Part shown: positions 53,645 to 63,207 of the stretch, in pieces | Layout of the letters: each line of letters opens with the position of its first letter | Numbering within the stretch: the stretch's first letter is position 1 | Assembly: GCA_025360045.1 (NCBI GenBank) | Contig: JANYCY010000070.1 | Span: 62,001-126,000 of the forward strand | Direction of reading: 5' to 3' | Source of the DNA: Janthinobacterium sp. | Lineage (GTDB): Bacteria > Pseudomonadota > Gammaproteobacteria > Burkholderiales > Chitinibacteraceae | DNA length: 64,000 nucleotides | Made by a program: the position numbers and the translations under genes | Notes under the pieces: model-generated | What the model saw: only the letters and a program-made list of their open reading frames with translations | Databases searched by the model: none | What the model was told of the DNA's origin: nothing

Positions 53645-55636
53645 CTATTGCTTTGCCGCCACACCACGCTGACCGGTAATTTCTTGAAAGAAGGCATCGG
53701 AATTAGGCTTACGGCCAATAAACTCTTCCACTAATTCCATCGCTGGGCGCTGGCCGCCATTTTCTAAAATCAATTCGCGGTAACGCTTGCCCTGCTTCAC
53801 ATCCATCACATTGCTGCCGTAAGCCGACAACATATCCAGTGCTAAAACTTCAGACCACATATAGCCGTAGTAGCCTGCTGCGTAGCCGCCAACAATATGG
53901 CCGAAAGTGCCAGGGAATTCTGTGCCCGCTACATAGCCCAGCGGGGTTTTGCTTTCCATGGCCTGCCATACCGCCTGTGGATCGCCTGCATCCGCAGCAG
54001 CCAAGGCCATGTCGTAAGCGGAGTACAGCACTTGACGGGCGTATTTGAGGCCACGGCCAAAGCGACGCGCATCATCCATTTTGGCGATCAACTTAGGATC
54101 AATTGGCTTGCAGCTTGGGCAGGTATCGTTAAACAACGCTTCCGCTTCAGGGCGGCGCGCCCATTCTTCGTACATTTGTGATGGCGCTTCAACAAAATCA
54201 CGCTTCACCGACGTGCCTGCTTGCATGGTGTAACGTGTTTTAGACAGCACGCCGTGCATTACATGACCAAACTCGTGGAAAAGCGTTTCTAATTCATCCT
54301 GATTAAAGCCTTCGCGGCTAAAATTGGTGACTAAAACGCTGACTGGCTTCTGTCCGCCCACGGTGCTTACACCACGTACAGGGAAAGCTGCCGCGTGCTT
54401 ATATTTGCCATCACGCGGGAAGAGATCGAGGTAAAAGCTGGAGAGGTATTTTTTGCTTGTGCGATCAAATACATCGTAAGCACGCACTTCTTTGTGCCAT
54501 GTTTTTAATTGGGCATTTGGGCGGAAATCAACGCCATACAGCGTGCCGGTGACATTCATCATCCAAGCAATGGTCGGCTCGGTAGGGAATTGCTCACGCA
54601 CTTGTTTTTGATCGAGCTGATAGCGGCTGGCTTTAAGCTGCTCTTCATAAAACTGCACATCCCAGCGCTTTAGCACGCTATCCGCCTTACCGGTAAAGCG
54701 GGCTTTTTCTTGGCGCAGCTCTTCGATATCTGATTTTTCTAAAGTAGCAACGCGAGCTTGCACATCGGCAAGAAAGGTATTGACCGCTTCTGGCGTGGCG
54801 GCCATTTTATTGCGAATAGCAAACGCGGCATAACTTGGGTAGCCGGTAAGTTGGGCAATTTGTTTTCTTAATTCAACCACTTCTTTTAAAATTTGCAAAT
54901 TGGCCGCACCGCCAATTTTCATGCGTCCAGTGTAATAGCGCTCGCGCGTGGTTTCATTTTCTGCATAGCCCATTACGGCATCAATTTCTGGGTAATCAAA
55001 GCCCAATACATAGAGGCCAGCGGCGTCTTTTTTAGCCGTTTCTAAAAAACTGGCCGAAACGCCTTTTAACTCTACGGCAGTAAAGCTGATTCTGGCTTGG
55101 TTATCACGTATATTGCGGGAGAAATCTTGTTGCAGCTTTTCTATTTTATTAAAAATAGCCGCTAATTCTGTACGTTTCTCTTTCGGCAAATTAACGCCAC
55201 GATCTTCAAAATTACTCAGCAAGTCAGCACGGGCTTCAGAATCAATGGCATCGAGTGATTTAAGCGCTTTAAAGCGGCTATAAAGTGCTTCACTTTGTAA
55301 AACATCGCTCATTAATGCCGACATTTTTAAATTGCAGGCATCTGCCGCAGCGCGCACAGGTGCTGTGGGGCTAACTTCAGAAAGTAAACCTGCTGGGCCG
55401 CCAATTTGATCTAAACCCTGATTAATTCGATTCCATTCACCTAGCGTATTAGCCACGCTGACTTTAGCTAATGGTGTTTTTTCTAAAGCGCTAATTTTAA
55501 TTTTGGCTTGATTCATCGATTGCTGGCATAGCCGTGCCATTTCTGCCGCATTCGGCACCACTAATGCGCCACTTTGAGCGGCAAATAATGGAGCAGTGGC
55601 AAATAATGCGGTGAGGCAAACGGCTATTTTTTTCAA
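53645..55636 (-). CDS. Exported M3-family oligopeptidase
   Basis: 663 residues with a signal peptide (MKKIAVCLTALFATAPLFAA), so the enzyme is periplasmic, unlike cytosolic OpdA or Dcp. The zinc motif HEFGH is at 454-458 in LETLFHEFGHVMHGVL, with the third ligand Glu in the following FVEAPSQMYEEW. M3 peptidases cut peptides shorter than about 20 residues. Its place between a peptide ABC transporter and a TonB system suggests trimming of imported peptides. Length and motif order match the family. Confidence 0.93.
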   Translation of the reverse strand: MKKIAVCLTALFATAPLFAAQSGALVVPNAAEMARLCQQSMNQAKIKISALEKTPLAKVSVANTLGEWNRINQGLDQIGGPAGLLSEVSPTAPVRAAADACNLKMSALMSDVLQSEALYSRFKALKSLDAIDSEARADLLSNFEDRGVNLPKEKRTELAAIFNKIEKLQQDFSRNIRDNQARISFTAVELKGVSASFLETAKKDAAGLYVLGFDYPEIDAVMGYAENETTRERYYTGRMKIGGAANLQILKEVVELRKQIAQLTGYPSYAAFAIRNKMAATPEAVNTFLADVQARVATLEKSDIEELRQEKARFTGKADSVLKRWDVQFYEEQLKASRYQLDQKQVREQFPTEPTIAWMMNVTGTLYGVDFRPNAQLKTWHKEVRAYDVFDRTSKKYLSSFYLDLFPRDGKYKHAAAFPVRGVSTVGGQKPVSVLVTNFSREGFNQDELETLFHEFGHVMHGVLSKTRYTMQAGTSVKRDFVEAPSQMYEEWARRPEAEALFNDTCPSCKPIDPKLIAKMDDARRFGRGLKYARQVLYSAYDMALAAADAGDPQAVWQAMESKTPLGYVAGTEFPGTFGHIVGGYAAGYYGYMWSEVLALDMLSAYGSNVMDVKQGKRYRELILENGGQRPAMELVEEFIGRKPNSDAFFQEITGQRGVAAKQ

Positions 55637-55776
55637 TTTATTCCCCAGAAGTCGATTTAAATCACTGACAAGGTGCGTGCAAATTGAACAGGCACTTTCA
55701 AGTGACGATCATATTTAGTTTGTGTATTGGGCAAAGCAGAAGAGCTGAGTACGCCAAGCGCACCCAGCTTAAAAGA

Positions 55777-56196
55777 TCACTGTATAAATTGTTCGTGACC
55801 TACAATGCCGATTTTCTTTACACCTAAACGCTGCGAGCTAGCTAATACCATTGCGACCGCTTCATAATTTGCGTCTTTATCAGGGCGAATATGAAACTCT
55901 GGCTGTTTGGCTTTTTGAGCTGCATCAGATAGATTTTTTTCTAATTCAGCACGATTAGCTAAAGGAACGCCTGCCCAAGAAATAACATTATTACTGCCAA
56001 TATCAATCTGGACGACTTCAGGCTTTTCAGTCACCGTTGAAGGTGAATTAACCGGCATATCCAATTTAACTGCATGCGTTTGAATGGGGATGGTGATAAT
56101 CAGCATAATCAACAAAACCAACATCACGTCAATCAATGGCGTGGTGTTAATTTCCATCATCATATCATCGTCATTACCACCGATTTGCATTGCCAT
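55777..56196 (-). CDS. ExbD-like protein, second copy of the tandem pair
   Basis: 139 residues: MMMEINTTPLIDVMLVLLIM with the conserved Asp in one membrane helix, then a periplasmic domain ending LGVKKIGIVGHEQF. It lies 92 bp downstream of another exbD gene. The two differ clearly, so they may form a heteromeric motor with the ExbB encoded upstream. Confidence 0.92.
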   Translation of the reverse strand: MAMQIGGNDDDMMMEINTTPLIDVMLVLLIMLIITIPIQTHAVKLDMPVNSPSTVTEKPEVVQIDIGSNNVISWAGVPLANRAELEKNLSDAAQKAKQPEFHIRPDKDANYEAVAMVLASSQRLGVKKIGIVGHEQFIQ

Positions 56197-56288
56197 AATC
56201 GTTCTCCACAGCGCGTTTACTTTGTCTATCTAGGCAGTGATCAGCGATTTAAATATCTAAACCGCCGATCTATACTTACACACCGCAA

Positions 56289-56726
56289 TTAATTTCTAGC
56301 CGGTGGCTCGGTAATAAAAGCAATTTTTACAATACCCGCTCTTTGTACCGCTAAAACAATACGGCCTACCGAGCTATATTTAGAAGACATATCGCCGCGA
56401 ATATGGATTTCTGGTTGTGGATCCATTTTTGCAACTTTCACCAATCGAGCCAGCAATTCTTCATCTGACTTTACTTGGCTGATATTCCAATAAATATTGC
56501 TTTTATCATCCACGCCTAAAACAATGTTTTCTGGCTTGGTTTGCGTCGGAATATTGACTTCTTTTGGCAAAGTCAATTTAATCGTCTGCGTTACAACTGG
56601 AATAGTGATCAAAAAGATGATGAGCAATACCAGCATCACATCCACTAAAGGTGTGGTATTGATGGCAGATATCACCTCACCTTCATCTAGGCTAGAAGCC
56701 CTTTGTCCTGGCCGCAGATATCTCAT
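56289..56726 (-). CDS. ExbD-like protein, first copy of the tandem pair
   Basis: 145 residues with a longer cytoplasmic N-terminus (RPGQRASSLDEGEVI) before SAINTTPLVDVMLVLLIIF. The proton-path Asp is kept. The periplasmic part includes PEIHIRGDMSSKYSSVGRIV. It follows exbB by 5 bp and precedes a second, diverged exbD. Tandem exbD genes occur in some TonB systems such as those of xanthomonads. Confidence 0.92.
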   Translation of the reverse strand: MRYLRPGQRASSLDEGEVISAINTTPLVDVMLVLLIIFLITIPVVTQTIKLTLPKEVNIPTQTKPENIVLGVDDKSNIYWNISQVKSDEELLARLVKVAKMDPQPEIHIRGDMSSKYSSVGRIVLAVQRAGIVKIAFITEPPARN

Positions 56727-56731
56727 GATGA

Positions 56732-57469
56732 TTACTTAGGTGTGCTGAGTAAATTGGTGTGCAAGCGAGCAGCCACGGTATGAACCATTTCGACTACCAG
56801 CTTATTGCGACGTACCAACCAGTTATAACCCAATACCGCGGGTACGGCTACAGCCAGACCAATCGCCGTCATGATCAAGGACTCGCCTACTGGGCCAGCT
56901 ACTTTATCGATAGACGCTTGACCAGAAATACCAATAGCTGTCAGCGCGTGGTAAATGCCCCATACCGTACCGAACAGACCCACGAAAGGCGCAGTCGAGC
57001 CAACGGTTGCAATTACCGACATACCTGCTTGCATCTTGCTGCTAGCGTGATCTGCTGCATCGTAAGTTGCCATTGAAACCCAAGTGTTTAGATCAACGTT
57101 TTTGCTTAACTCACCGTTATGCTCGCTAGCGGCTTGTGCACCTGCATGAGCCACTGAGCTGTAAATGCCGTCGTCTTTCAAAACTTTAGTCTTAGCCAGC
57201 AACTCAGGACCACGGGCTTTGAGCAGCTCACGACCTAATTTAATCAGGCGACGTTGATCCAGAATTTTAACAATCCCTACATACCATGTGGCCGCCGACA
57301 TCGTCAGCAAGATCACCAAAGTACCACGGGCAACGATATCACCCTGAGCCCATAACGCATCAATCCCGTAAGGATTGGCAACGGATTCGGTGGTATTCGC
57401 CAAAACTGGCAGTGCACATGCAGCAGCAGCGGCTGCAAACATAAAGAATTGGCGGGAGAACTTAGCCAT
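56732..57469 (-). CDS. ExbB/TolQ-type proton channel protein
   Basis: 245 residues. An N-terminal signal-like segment (MFAAAAAACALPVLA) precedes three membrane helices; the conserved core ATVGSTAPFVGLFGTVWGIY and GPVGESLIMTAIGLAVAVPA is present. The long N-terminus is as in exbB genes of PfxBD/TonB2-like systems. It is the motor for the TonB encoded 33 bp upstream. Confidence 0.93.
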   Translation of the reverse strand: MAKFSRQFFMFAAAAAACALPVLANTTESVANPYGIDALWAQGDIVARGTLVILLTMSAATWYVGIVKILDQRRLIKLGRELLKARGPELLAKTKVLKDDGIYSSVAHAGAQAASEHNGELSKNVDLNTWVSMATYDAADHASSKMQAGMSVIATVGSTAPFVGLFGTVWGIYHALTAIGISGQASIDKVAGPVGESLIMTAIGLAVAVPAVLGYNWLVRRNKLVVEMVHTVAARLHTNLLSTPK

Positions 57470-57502
57470 GATTTACTCCATTCGTTTAGGTGAGGGTCTT
57501 AA

Positions 57503-58177
57503 TTATTCTGAATCAAGTTTGAAAGAAACTTCTTGCTCAAAGATCGTATCCGCCTTGCAGTGATTACCCTGTAATGACTGTTTAGCCGCTTGTAAAAACT
57601 GACTACGGAAAGAAGGGGGAATCCCGCTGGTAAACTTAGAGCTGATAATTTCAGCCAGTTTCCCTTCGCCATTGGTTCTGTAAACCAAAGTAACGATGCC
57701 ACTGATGTCTTCAGCCAAGGCTTTACGCGGAAACTCAAGCCCACCAAATTTAGTACAATTACCCGCCGTTGAAATCGGGCCAGCTGGCGCGGCTACAGGA
57801 GCGGCAGTTGCCTGAGGCACAGCAGGAGCAGAGGGTGCTTTTGCTTCTGATGTCGCCTGAATCGTATTTGTCGACTGGGTAGTCGGTGCTACGACAGGCG
57901 GTGGAACATAAGCCGGCTGCTGCTGAGGTGGTGGAGGAGCAGTATCCTTCACCACTTTTTCAATTTTTGGGGGTGGCGGCGGCGGTGGCGGCGGCTCACT
58001 GATCACAGCCACTTCAACTTTCTGCTCAATAACCTTAACTAGGTTTTTGCCTAGACCGGTAATCAAGGCATAGGCTACGAGCACATGCAAGGCAGCCACT
58101 CCAGCCAAGCCTACTGCACGACGATCACGTGCGTTCTGGCCAAAAGCTTCCACTATGCTCTCCTTTAAATGATTCAC
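57503..58177 (-). CDS. Energy transducer TonB (second system)
   Basis: 224 residues: anchor helix (GLAGVAALHVLVAYALITGL), a poly-Pro run (eight or more Pro at about 63-70) and Pro-rich linker, then a C-terminal domain (KFGGLEFPRKALAEDISGIV; GEGKLAEIISSKFTSGIP). This differs from the first tonB at 19.8 kb and is dedicated to the motor genes that follow. Upstream lies an AT-rich gap of 340 bp. Confidence 0.88.
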   Translation of the reverse strand: MNHLKESIVEAFGQNARDRRAVGLAGVAALHVLVAYALITGLGKNLVKVIEQKVEVAVISEPPPPPPPPPKIEKVVKDTAPPPPQQQPAYVPPPVVAPTTQSTNTIQATSEAKAPSAPAVPQATAAPVAAPAGPISTAGNCTKFGGLEFPRKALAEDISGIVTLVYRTNGEGKLAEIISSKFTSGIPPSFRSQFLQAAKQSLQGNHCKADTIFEQEVSFKLDSE

Positions 58178-58472
58178 GAAATAACTTAATAAAACGATTA
58201 AGTAAGCACACTAATAAGATACCCTAATAAAAAATGTTTTTTCACTAGGGTTTTCACTAATTAAGAGAATATAATTTATGCGAAATTAGCAAAGAGCATC
58301 ATCAATTAATTACTCAACACGTAAACAAAAAATCTAACCGGCAGTATTTCATTACGAATTTTAAATGAAGCTTAAAACTCAAACACCTGCCATCATATAC
58401 ACAATAGATAACCATTCAAAAAAACATATAGTTATATTGTTATGCTTTATATATAAAAATATTTCGCCAAAT
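58178..58472. promoter_or_regulatory. AT-rich upstream region of the second tonB operon
   Basis: The strongly AT-rich gap between tonB and the receptor gene contains the TonB operon promoter by position. TAAGATACCCTAATAAAAAA near 58215 and repeated TAT/ATA words near 58430 are visible, but no -35/-10 pair can be chosen with confidence. No Fur-box-like palindrome was found. Confidence 0.3.
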
Positions 58473-58505
58473 CAAAACCTACAGGACAAACATGCCCTGT
58501 AGGTT
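58473..58505 (-). terminator. Terminator after the second TonB-dependent receptor gene
   Basis: CCTACAGG (58478-58485) pairs with CCTGTAGG (58496-58503) with flanking AA/TT extending the stem. On the minus strand it is followed by TTTTGATTT. It is 14 bp after the receptor stop. Confidence 0.8.
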
Positions 58506-58518
58506 GTTGTCGACAAGA

Positions 58519-60993
58519 TTAGAAAGAGTACTTACCGCCAAGAGAGAAGAAGCGGCCACGAACGCCATATATATCAGCAAAACCCATATTGCTAGTGCCT
58601 ACATCGGTAAACGGAGGCATACGATCAAATACGTTTTTCACTGCGGCATCGATTTTAAAGTTCTTAAAACCGGTGTAGCTTACAGTAAAGTCTGTTTCTG
58701 AATGGCTTGGCACTTCACGCTCATCCGTAACTGGATCAGTATTGGTTACTGGATCCTTACGATTCACGAACCCTGCCGTTGTCTTAACAGAAACGGCACC
58801 GATCCAACCAGCGGCCTCCGCTTCAACACGGAAAGTGTTCCGCCATGTTGGGTTGTTAAATATATTCTTCCAATCTTCCGTTTGATTGTCGCCATTTACT
58901 TTTTCATTCGTTAGATAAAATGAATTGGTATTACCAATAGTAAATGCAGCAATTGACGTTGGAATACGGAATTTAAGCTCTGTATCAATACCCTCTACAG
59001 TCAAGCCATTCATATTCATCAAGCCAGTATTAATAACAATACCGCGAGTTGCGTATATATATTCACCCTTCTTTATGGCTTGTAATTGTGTTGGTACATC
59101 AATCACATCGGATTTTTTAGTTCTCCACCAATCCATTGAGCCACTGAATGGACCATTTTCAACAACTACACCAATATTGAATGATTCGCCACTTTCAGGC
59201 TTCAACTGATCATTACTACCATTAAGGTAATAACCCTCTACTTTGCAATCATCTTTTAATTTCAGTGCCCTGCACTCTTCTTTTAACTGAACAGTGTAAG
59301 CGCCTTCATCAACCCCACCCTTTAATTGCTTCAGGGTTGGCATACGGAAACTAGCGGTATAAGACCCACGGAACATTAGCTCTGGGATTGGCTGGTAACG
59401 TGCGGCGATACGAGGCGAGGCTTTTGAGGCCGTATCGTAACTGTCGTAGCGCAGCGCTGCTTGTAACTCAAGAGTCTTATCCAGTGGAATAGATAGCTCC
59501 GCAAAAACAGCCTTTGCATTACGGGATGCATCTACTGCCGCTTGCTGAATACTCCCAAATACACCGCCAGCTTGCGATAGTGCATCAGGAGTATCTTTCA
59601 AAGCTTCACGAGTGAAAGAAGTTCCAATCGCGAATGCTAAAGGACCACCTGGCAAGCTAATACCTGTTTCACCACTAATCTTTGCATCAACAAAGGAAAG
59701 CGTGTTTTTCCCTTCGCGGCGAGGAGTTACCTTCAACGAATCAACAATGGCCTGATCATTCTTGGTTGATGTTCCATCGATCTTGCCGCTATTCAGAGCG
59801 TCATAAAACTTTTCCATATCAAGATAATTACTATCTTTATTGGTTTGTTCACTTACGCCATGGCCAGCTGAAACACTCCAGTCAAATCCTTTAATTGCAC
59901 CATCCAAGCCCACTACAAACTGATACAGGGATGACTCACGATCTGTAATTCGTGGGCCACCTTGCAAAAAGCGGCCTTTATACGTATTTGTTGCACTACC
60001 AGGGACAGGTAAAACACCTGGTGCAGGATGCGCTTCAAAATGATCATCACTCTTAGAGTAAAAACCACTAACATAAGCACGAATATCGTCGGTTAGCGCC
60101 ACATTCGCCAACAGCATGCCCGTTTTACGATCAGCACCGTTATATGCAGTTAAAAGCTCTGAGTTAAAATCAAAAACACATGAACCTGCTGAATTAATTG
60201 ACTCAGCAGGACATGGCTTATATGGCTTGCCTTTTAAATTTCCTGTCGGCGCATAGGTACTACGCTGATCATGCCCATCAAAACGGCGAAAATCTGCAGA
60301 TTTTGTCAAATCACGATCTTTGCGCAGAATAGCATCGCGCTTAAAGACATCAAAGCTTGCAAAGACATTAAACCCCTGCTCACCTAGATCACCATAACCA
60401 CCACTAAGCCCAAAGCTCTTCTCGGTACCATCACCACGGCTTGACTGCCCAAAGTTAGTGCGAACTTCGCCACCTTGGTAATTCTTCTTGGTAATAAAGT
60501 TGACTACCCCACCAACCGCATCTGCACCATAAACGGCAGAACCACCATCTTTCAAGATCTCCACGCGTTCAATTGCCGCGACGGGGATCATATTGACGTC
60601 AACGCCAGATGGAGATGATGTATCGCCGATTGCACTTACGGGCAAACGATGACCATTCAGCAAAACGAGGACATCACCCGCACCCAAGCCACGCATTTTA
60701 ATGGTGGAGCTACCTGATGCTGATGGCGAATTACTCGTTAACTCGCCTTGATCCATAATATCCATGGAGGCTAAGTTTTTGAGCAGCTCATTAACGGAAG
60801 TCGCAGCAATCTTTTCAATCTGCTTGCGAGAAACTGTTTCAACAGGCGTAGAACCTTCTTTCTTAATCCGCTTAATACTCGAACCCGTCACTTCAACGCG
60901 CTCAACCTTATTTACTTTTTCTTCTGCCTGAGCATTGATTGCCGCACCGGCACCGATTAAAGCGATCGCAACCGCTAGTTGTTTCATCCGCAT
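58519..60993 (-). CDS. TonB-dependent outer membrane receptor
   Basis: About 824 residues from ATG 60993 (AGGGGG 6 bases upstream). The signal peptide ends NAQA-EEK. The TonB-box-like VERVEVTGSSIKRIKKEGST is typical of receptors that carry VTGSRI/SSIKR motifs for oligomers or peptides rather than siderophores. The plug has MRGLGAGDVLVLLNGHRLPV and RVEILKDGGSAVYGADAVGG, and the barrel ends in FSLGGKYSF. It is unlike the Fiu-type receptor at 16-18 kb. The neighbouring TonB/ExbBDD, peptidase and peptide ABC genes suggest a peptide ligand. Confidence 0.9.
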   Translation of the reverse strand: MRMKQLAVAIALIGAGAAINAQAEEKVNKVERVEVTGSSIKRIKKEGSTPVETVSRKQIEKIAATSVNELLKNLASMDIMDQGELTSNSPSASGSSTIKMRGLGAGDVLVLLNGHRLPVSAIGDTSSPSGVDVNMIPVAAIERVEILKDGGSAVYGADAVGGVVNFITKKNYQGGEVRTNFGQSSRGDGTEKSFGLSGGYGDLGEQGFNVFASFDVFKRDAILRKDRDLTKSADFRRFDGHDQRSTYAPTGNLKGKPYKPCPAESINSAGSCVFDFNSELLTAYNGADRKTGMLLANVALTDDIRAYVSGFYSKSDDHFEAHPAPGVLPVPGSATNTYKGRFLQGGPRITDRESSLYQFVVGLDGAIKGFDWSVSAGHGVSEQTNKDSNYLDMEKFYDALNSGKIDGTSTKNDQAIVDSLKVTPRREGKNTLSFVDAKISGETGISLPGGPLAFAIGTSFTREALKDTPDALSQAGGVFGSIQQAAVDASRNAKAVFAELSIPLDKTLELQAALRYDSYDTASKASPRIAARYQPIPELMFRGSYTASFRMPTLKQLKGGVDEGAYTVQLKEECRALKLKDDCKVEGYYLNGSNDQLKPESGESFNIGVVVENGPFSGSMDWWRTKKSDVIDVPTQLQAIKKGEYIYATRGIVINTGLMNMNGLTVEGIDTELKFRIPTSIAAFTIGNTNSFYLTNEKVNGDNQTEDWKNIFNNPTWRNTFRVEAEAAGWIGAVSVKTTAGFVNRKDPVTNTDPVTDEREVPSHSETDFTVSYTGFKNFKIDAAVKNVFDRMPPFTDVGTSNMGFADIYGVRGRFFSLGGKYSF

Positions 60994-61029
60994 GAAAGCC
61001 CCCTGATTTTTAGACTTACAAATACTCAC

Positions 61030-61784
61030 TATTAAAAGTGAGATCTCTCGCTCTGCTTTACCGCTGTCTAAGTGCCTGCGGCTTGCGCTAAGTAAAAATT
61101 ACCATAGGTGAATATTGCGAATGTAACGATATGTAACCACCACAAGAGGCCAGTCATGGCGGTTTTGGAGTAATTTCTTTGGGGTAGTTTTGATGCAAAT
61201 CAAGAAATAATCGACAAGCTAGGGATAGTCCCAACTAGAGTTCCTTACAATAAAATTTACATTTTTTTTATTCTTTCGACAAAAAAATCGCAATACAACA
61301 AAATACTTATGCCAAAAAAATCAATGAGATAGGACAATTCTTACAAAAAAACGTACGAATTTTACTCATACCACCCCAAGCATCTGTAAGTAAAAAATGT
61401 CGACACCACTCATCAAGAAGCGGCTGAAGCTCAATAAGCTCAAAAAAATGCACGCATTTTTATGCTTTCTTTACTCCAAGACTCGTACTTTTAATACGTT
61501 TTTAACAATAGATTAGGGGCGAAAATACTCAAAATTTCGTATTTCCTTGTCATTATTTATTTATAAATCCCCCTACATATTCGTGTCATTTGAGTGATAT
61601 CTACCACACTTTTTTATGCTGCATTGCAATATAAAACACGCATGAAACATTGGCGTAATGAATTTATGCCCTTCCATAAAGTCTAATGAAATCGATTCCT
61701 TGTCTTTCACAAGCGGGCTTGCCCTACTTTACCAATACAGATGGAGTCGTTATGGTCTAAGCCTCTTTCCTGCCGAGCATCGCT
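61030..61784. other. Long AT-rich intergenic region upstream of the receptor and crotonase genes
   Basis: About 755 bp between divergent genes. A frame at 61658-61879 overlaps the crotonase start and lacks any recognisable feature, so it is not called. The DNA is AT-rich with A-runs (61280-61350). AAGCTCAATAAGCTCAAAAA and ATGCACGCATTTTTATGC near 61425-61465 are local repeats or weak hairpins. Transcription signals for both neighbours must lie here, but none can be fixed. Confidence 0.3.
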
Positions 61785-62480
61785 ATGAACTCACTTGTTT
61801 CTTATCAATCTACCAATGGCATTGCCACACTCACTTTAGCCAATGGCAAGGTCAATGCCATATCTATGGATGTCATTGAGGCGTTTAATCTCGCCCTCGA
61901 TCAAGCCGAGCAAGACCAAGCCGTGGTGATCATTACCAGTAATACGGGGGTTTTATCGGCAGGTTATGATTTAAAAGTTATGAGTTCGGGGCTAGAAAAC
62001 GCGATCCCTTTGGTAACTGCAGGCTCAAAGCTCAGCCGTCGGCTTTTATCCCACCCTCAGCCCGTCATCATGGCCTGCCCTGGCCATGCCATTGCAAAAG
62101 GCGCATTTCTGCTGCTGTCTGCGGATTACAGGATTGGCGTTGCTGGCCCATTTAGTATTGGATTAAATGAAGTGCAGATCGGCATGACCATGCCTTATAC
62201 CGGCATTGAAATTGCCAAGGATAGATTAAGCCCAGCGGCCTTTCAGCGTGCGGTGATCAATGGGGAGATGTTTAATCCAGAAGGCGCTCTGGCCGCTGGA
62301 TTTTTAGACTTACTGGTAGAGCCAGCAGACCTCATCAGCAGCACGCTGGAGATCGCCGAATCGCTGAAGAAAATCAGCATGAAGGCACACAAAAACACCA
62401 AGCTTAAAGTACGTAAAGCCCTATTAGAAATGCTGGACGCGACGATTGAGCTGGATAAAACGACTTTAAGTTTAGATTAA
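61785..62480 (+). CDS. Enoyl-CoA hydratase/isomerase (crotonase) family protein
   Basis: 231 residues, shorter than typical crotonases (about 260). LANGKVNAISMDVIEAFNLAL is the family N-terminus; SNTGVLSAGYDLKVM holds the first oxyanion-hole segment and CPGHAIAKGAFLLLSADYRI the second. The two catalytic Glu of true enoyl-CoA hydratases are not evident at their usual places (AIAKGAFLLL where GxxxGGG(C/A)xE is expected), so the reaction is uncertain. Monocistronic by appearance. Confidence 0.85.
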   Translation: MNSLVSYQSTNGIATLTLANGKVNAISMDVIEAFNLALDQAEQDQAVVIITSNTGVLSAGYDLKVMSSGLENAIPLVTAGSKLSRRLLSHPQPVIMACPGHAIAKGAFLLLSADYRIGVAGPFSIGLNEVQIGMTMPYTGIEIAKDRLSPAAFQRAVINGEMFNPEGALAAGFLDLLVEPADLISSTLEIAESLKKISMKAHKNTKLKVRKALLEMLDATIELDKTTLSLD

Positions 62481-62581
62481 GCGTGGGCATGCCTACGCGG
62501 CGGATGGTGCACAGACGCGTGGGCATAAAACTTGCCCTATAGACATCAAGCCCAGCCTTTGGCATAAAGTAAATCGGAATT

Positions 62582-62654
62582 TATAGGGTGTACAACGACG
62601 CAGTCGTTGCGCACCAAGGGCCGGTGCGCAAGAAAAACGACTTGCACACCCTAT
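62582..62654. repeat. 73 bp repeat with inverted ends, copy 2
   Basis: The same ends and flanking blocks as 47634-47706, with the centre GCACCAAGGGCC in place of CTACGACAGGC. It lies between the crotonase and cupin genes. Confidence 0.8.
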
Positions 62655-62731
62655 GAAAAACAGCTTTTTTTTCTATGTGTTTGTCTTTAGTGATGCGCAT
62701 AAGCATAAAAGCCTGCCCAGCCTACTCAACA

Positions 62732-63205
62732 TCAAGCAAGCCAACGTTCCCCCACTTGCGCCGTGGCATACCAAGCCAATAAATCACTGACTTTATCGTC
62801 CCCATCCTTCGGGGCCCAAGGGGCGAAATCAGCCTCGTCGATGGGCCTATAAGGCCCGTGCTTCACCTCAAATATCACCCCACCTTGATCCAAAGACAAA
62901 ACGGCATGCCATGCGGCCTGAGGGTTTTCTACCACAGCAGCATCTTCACCCAACACGCAGCGGGCAATCACATAGCCTGCTTCATCAAAATTGAGCACCA
63001 CAAAACGCCCCGCCAAGGGATAAAGCAGCTCCCAAGTATGCGGATGACGATGAGGGCGAACCAGTGTGTTGGGCTCCATCGCAATGGCAAGCCGCTGAAT
63101 AGGATCGCTTAATTCAGTGTGCAAATTAAAATTAGCGCGCAAGCGCGGTGAAGCCTGTGCTTGCGCTGCCAAATGAGCAATATCGCTGGGCGAGATGTGT
63201 TTCAT
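62732..63205 (-). CDS. WbuC-like cupin metalloprotein
   Basis: 157 residues. A cupin fold is indicated by VRPHRHPHTWELLYPLAGRF (metal-binding His pair) and AAVVENPQAAWHAVLSLDQGG with a further His. The overall pattern matches the WbuC family found in O-antigen clusters and elsewhere; its function is not established. It is 3 bp after the S4 protein gene, so the two probably share a transcript. Confidence 0.85.
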   Translation of the reverse strand: MKHISPSDIAHLAAQAQASPRLRANFNLHTELSDPIQRLAIAMEPNTLVRPHRHPHTWELLYPLAGRFVVLNFDEAGYVIARCVLGEDAAVVENPQAAWHAVLSLDQGGVIFEVKHGPYRPIDEADFAPWAPKDGDDKVSDLLAWYATAQVGERWLA

Positions 63206-63207
63206 CT

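Noticed and set aside
61658-61879. Open frame overlapping the crotonase start
   Set aside because: It is out of frame with the crotonase gene and has no recognisable domain.
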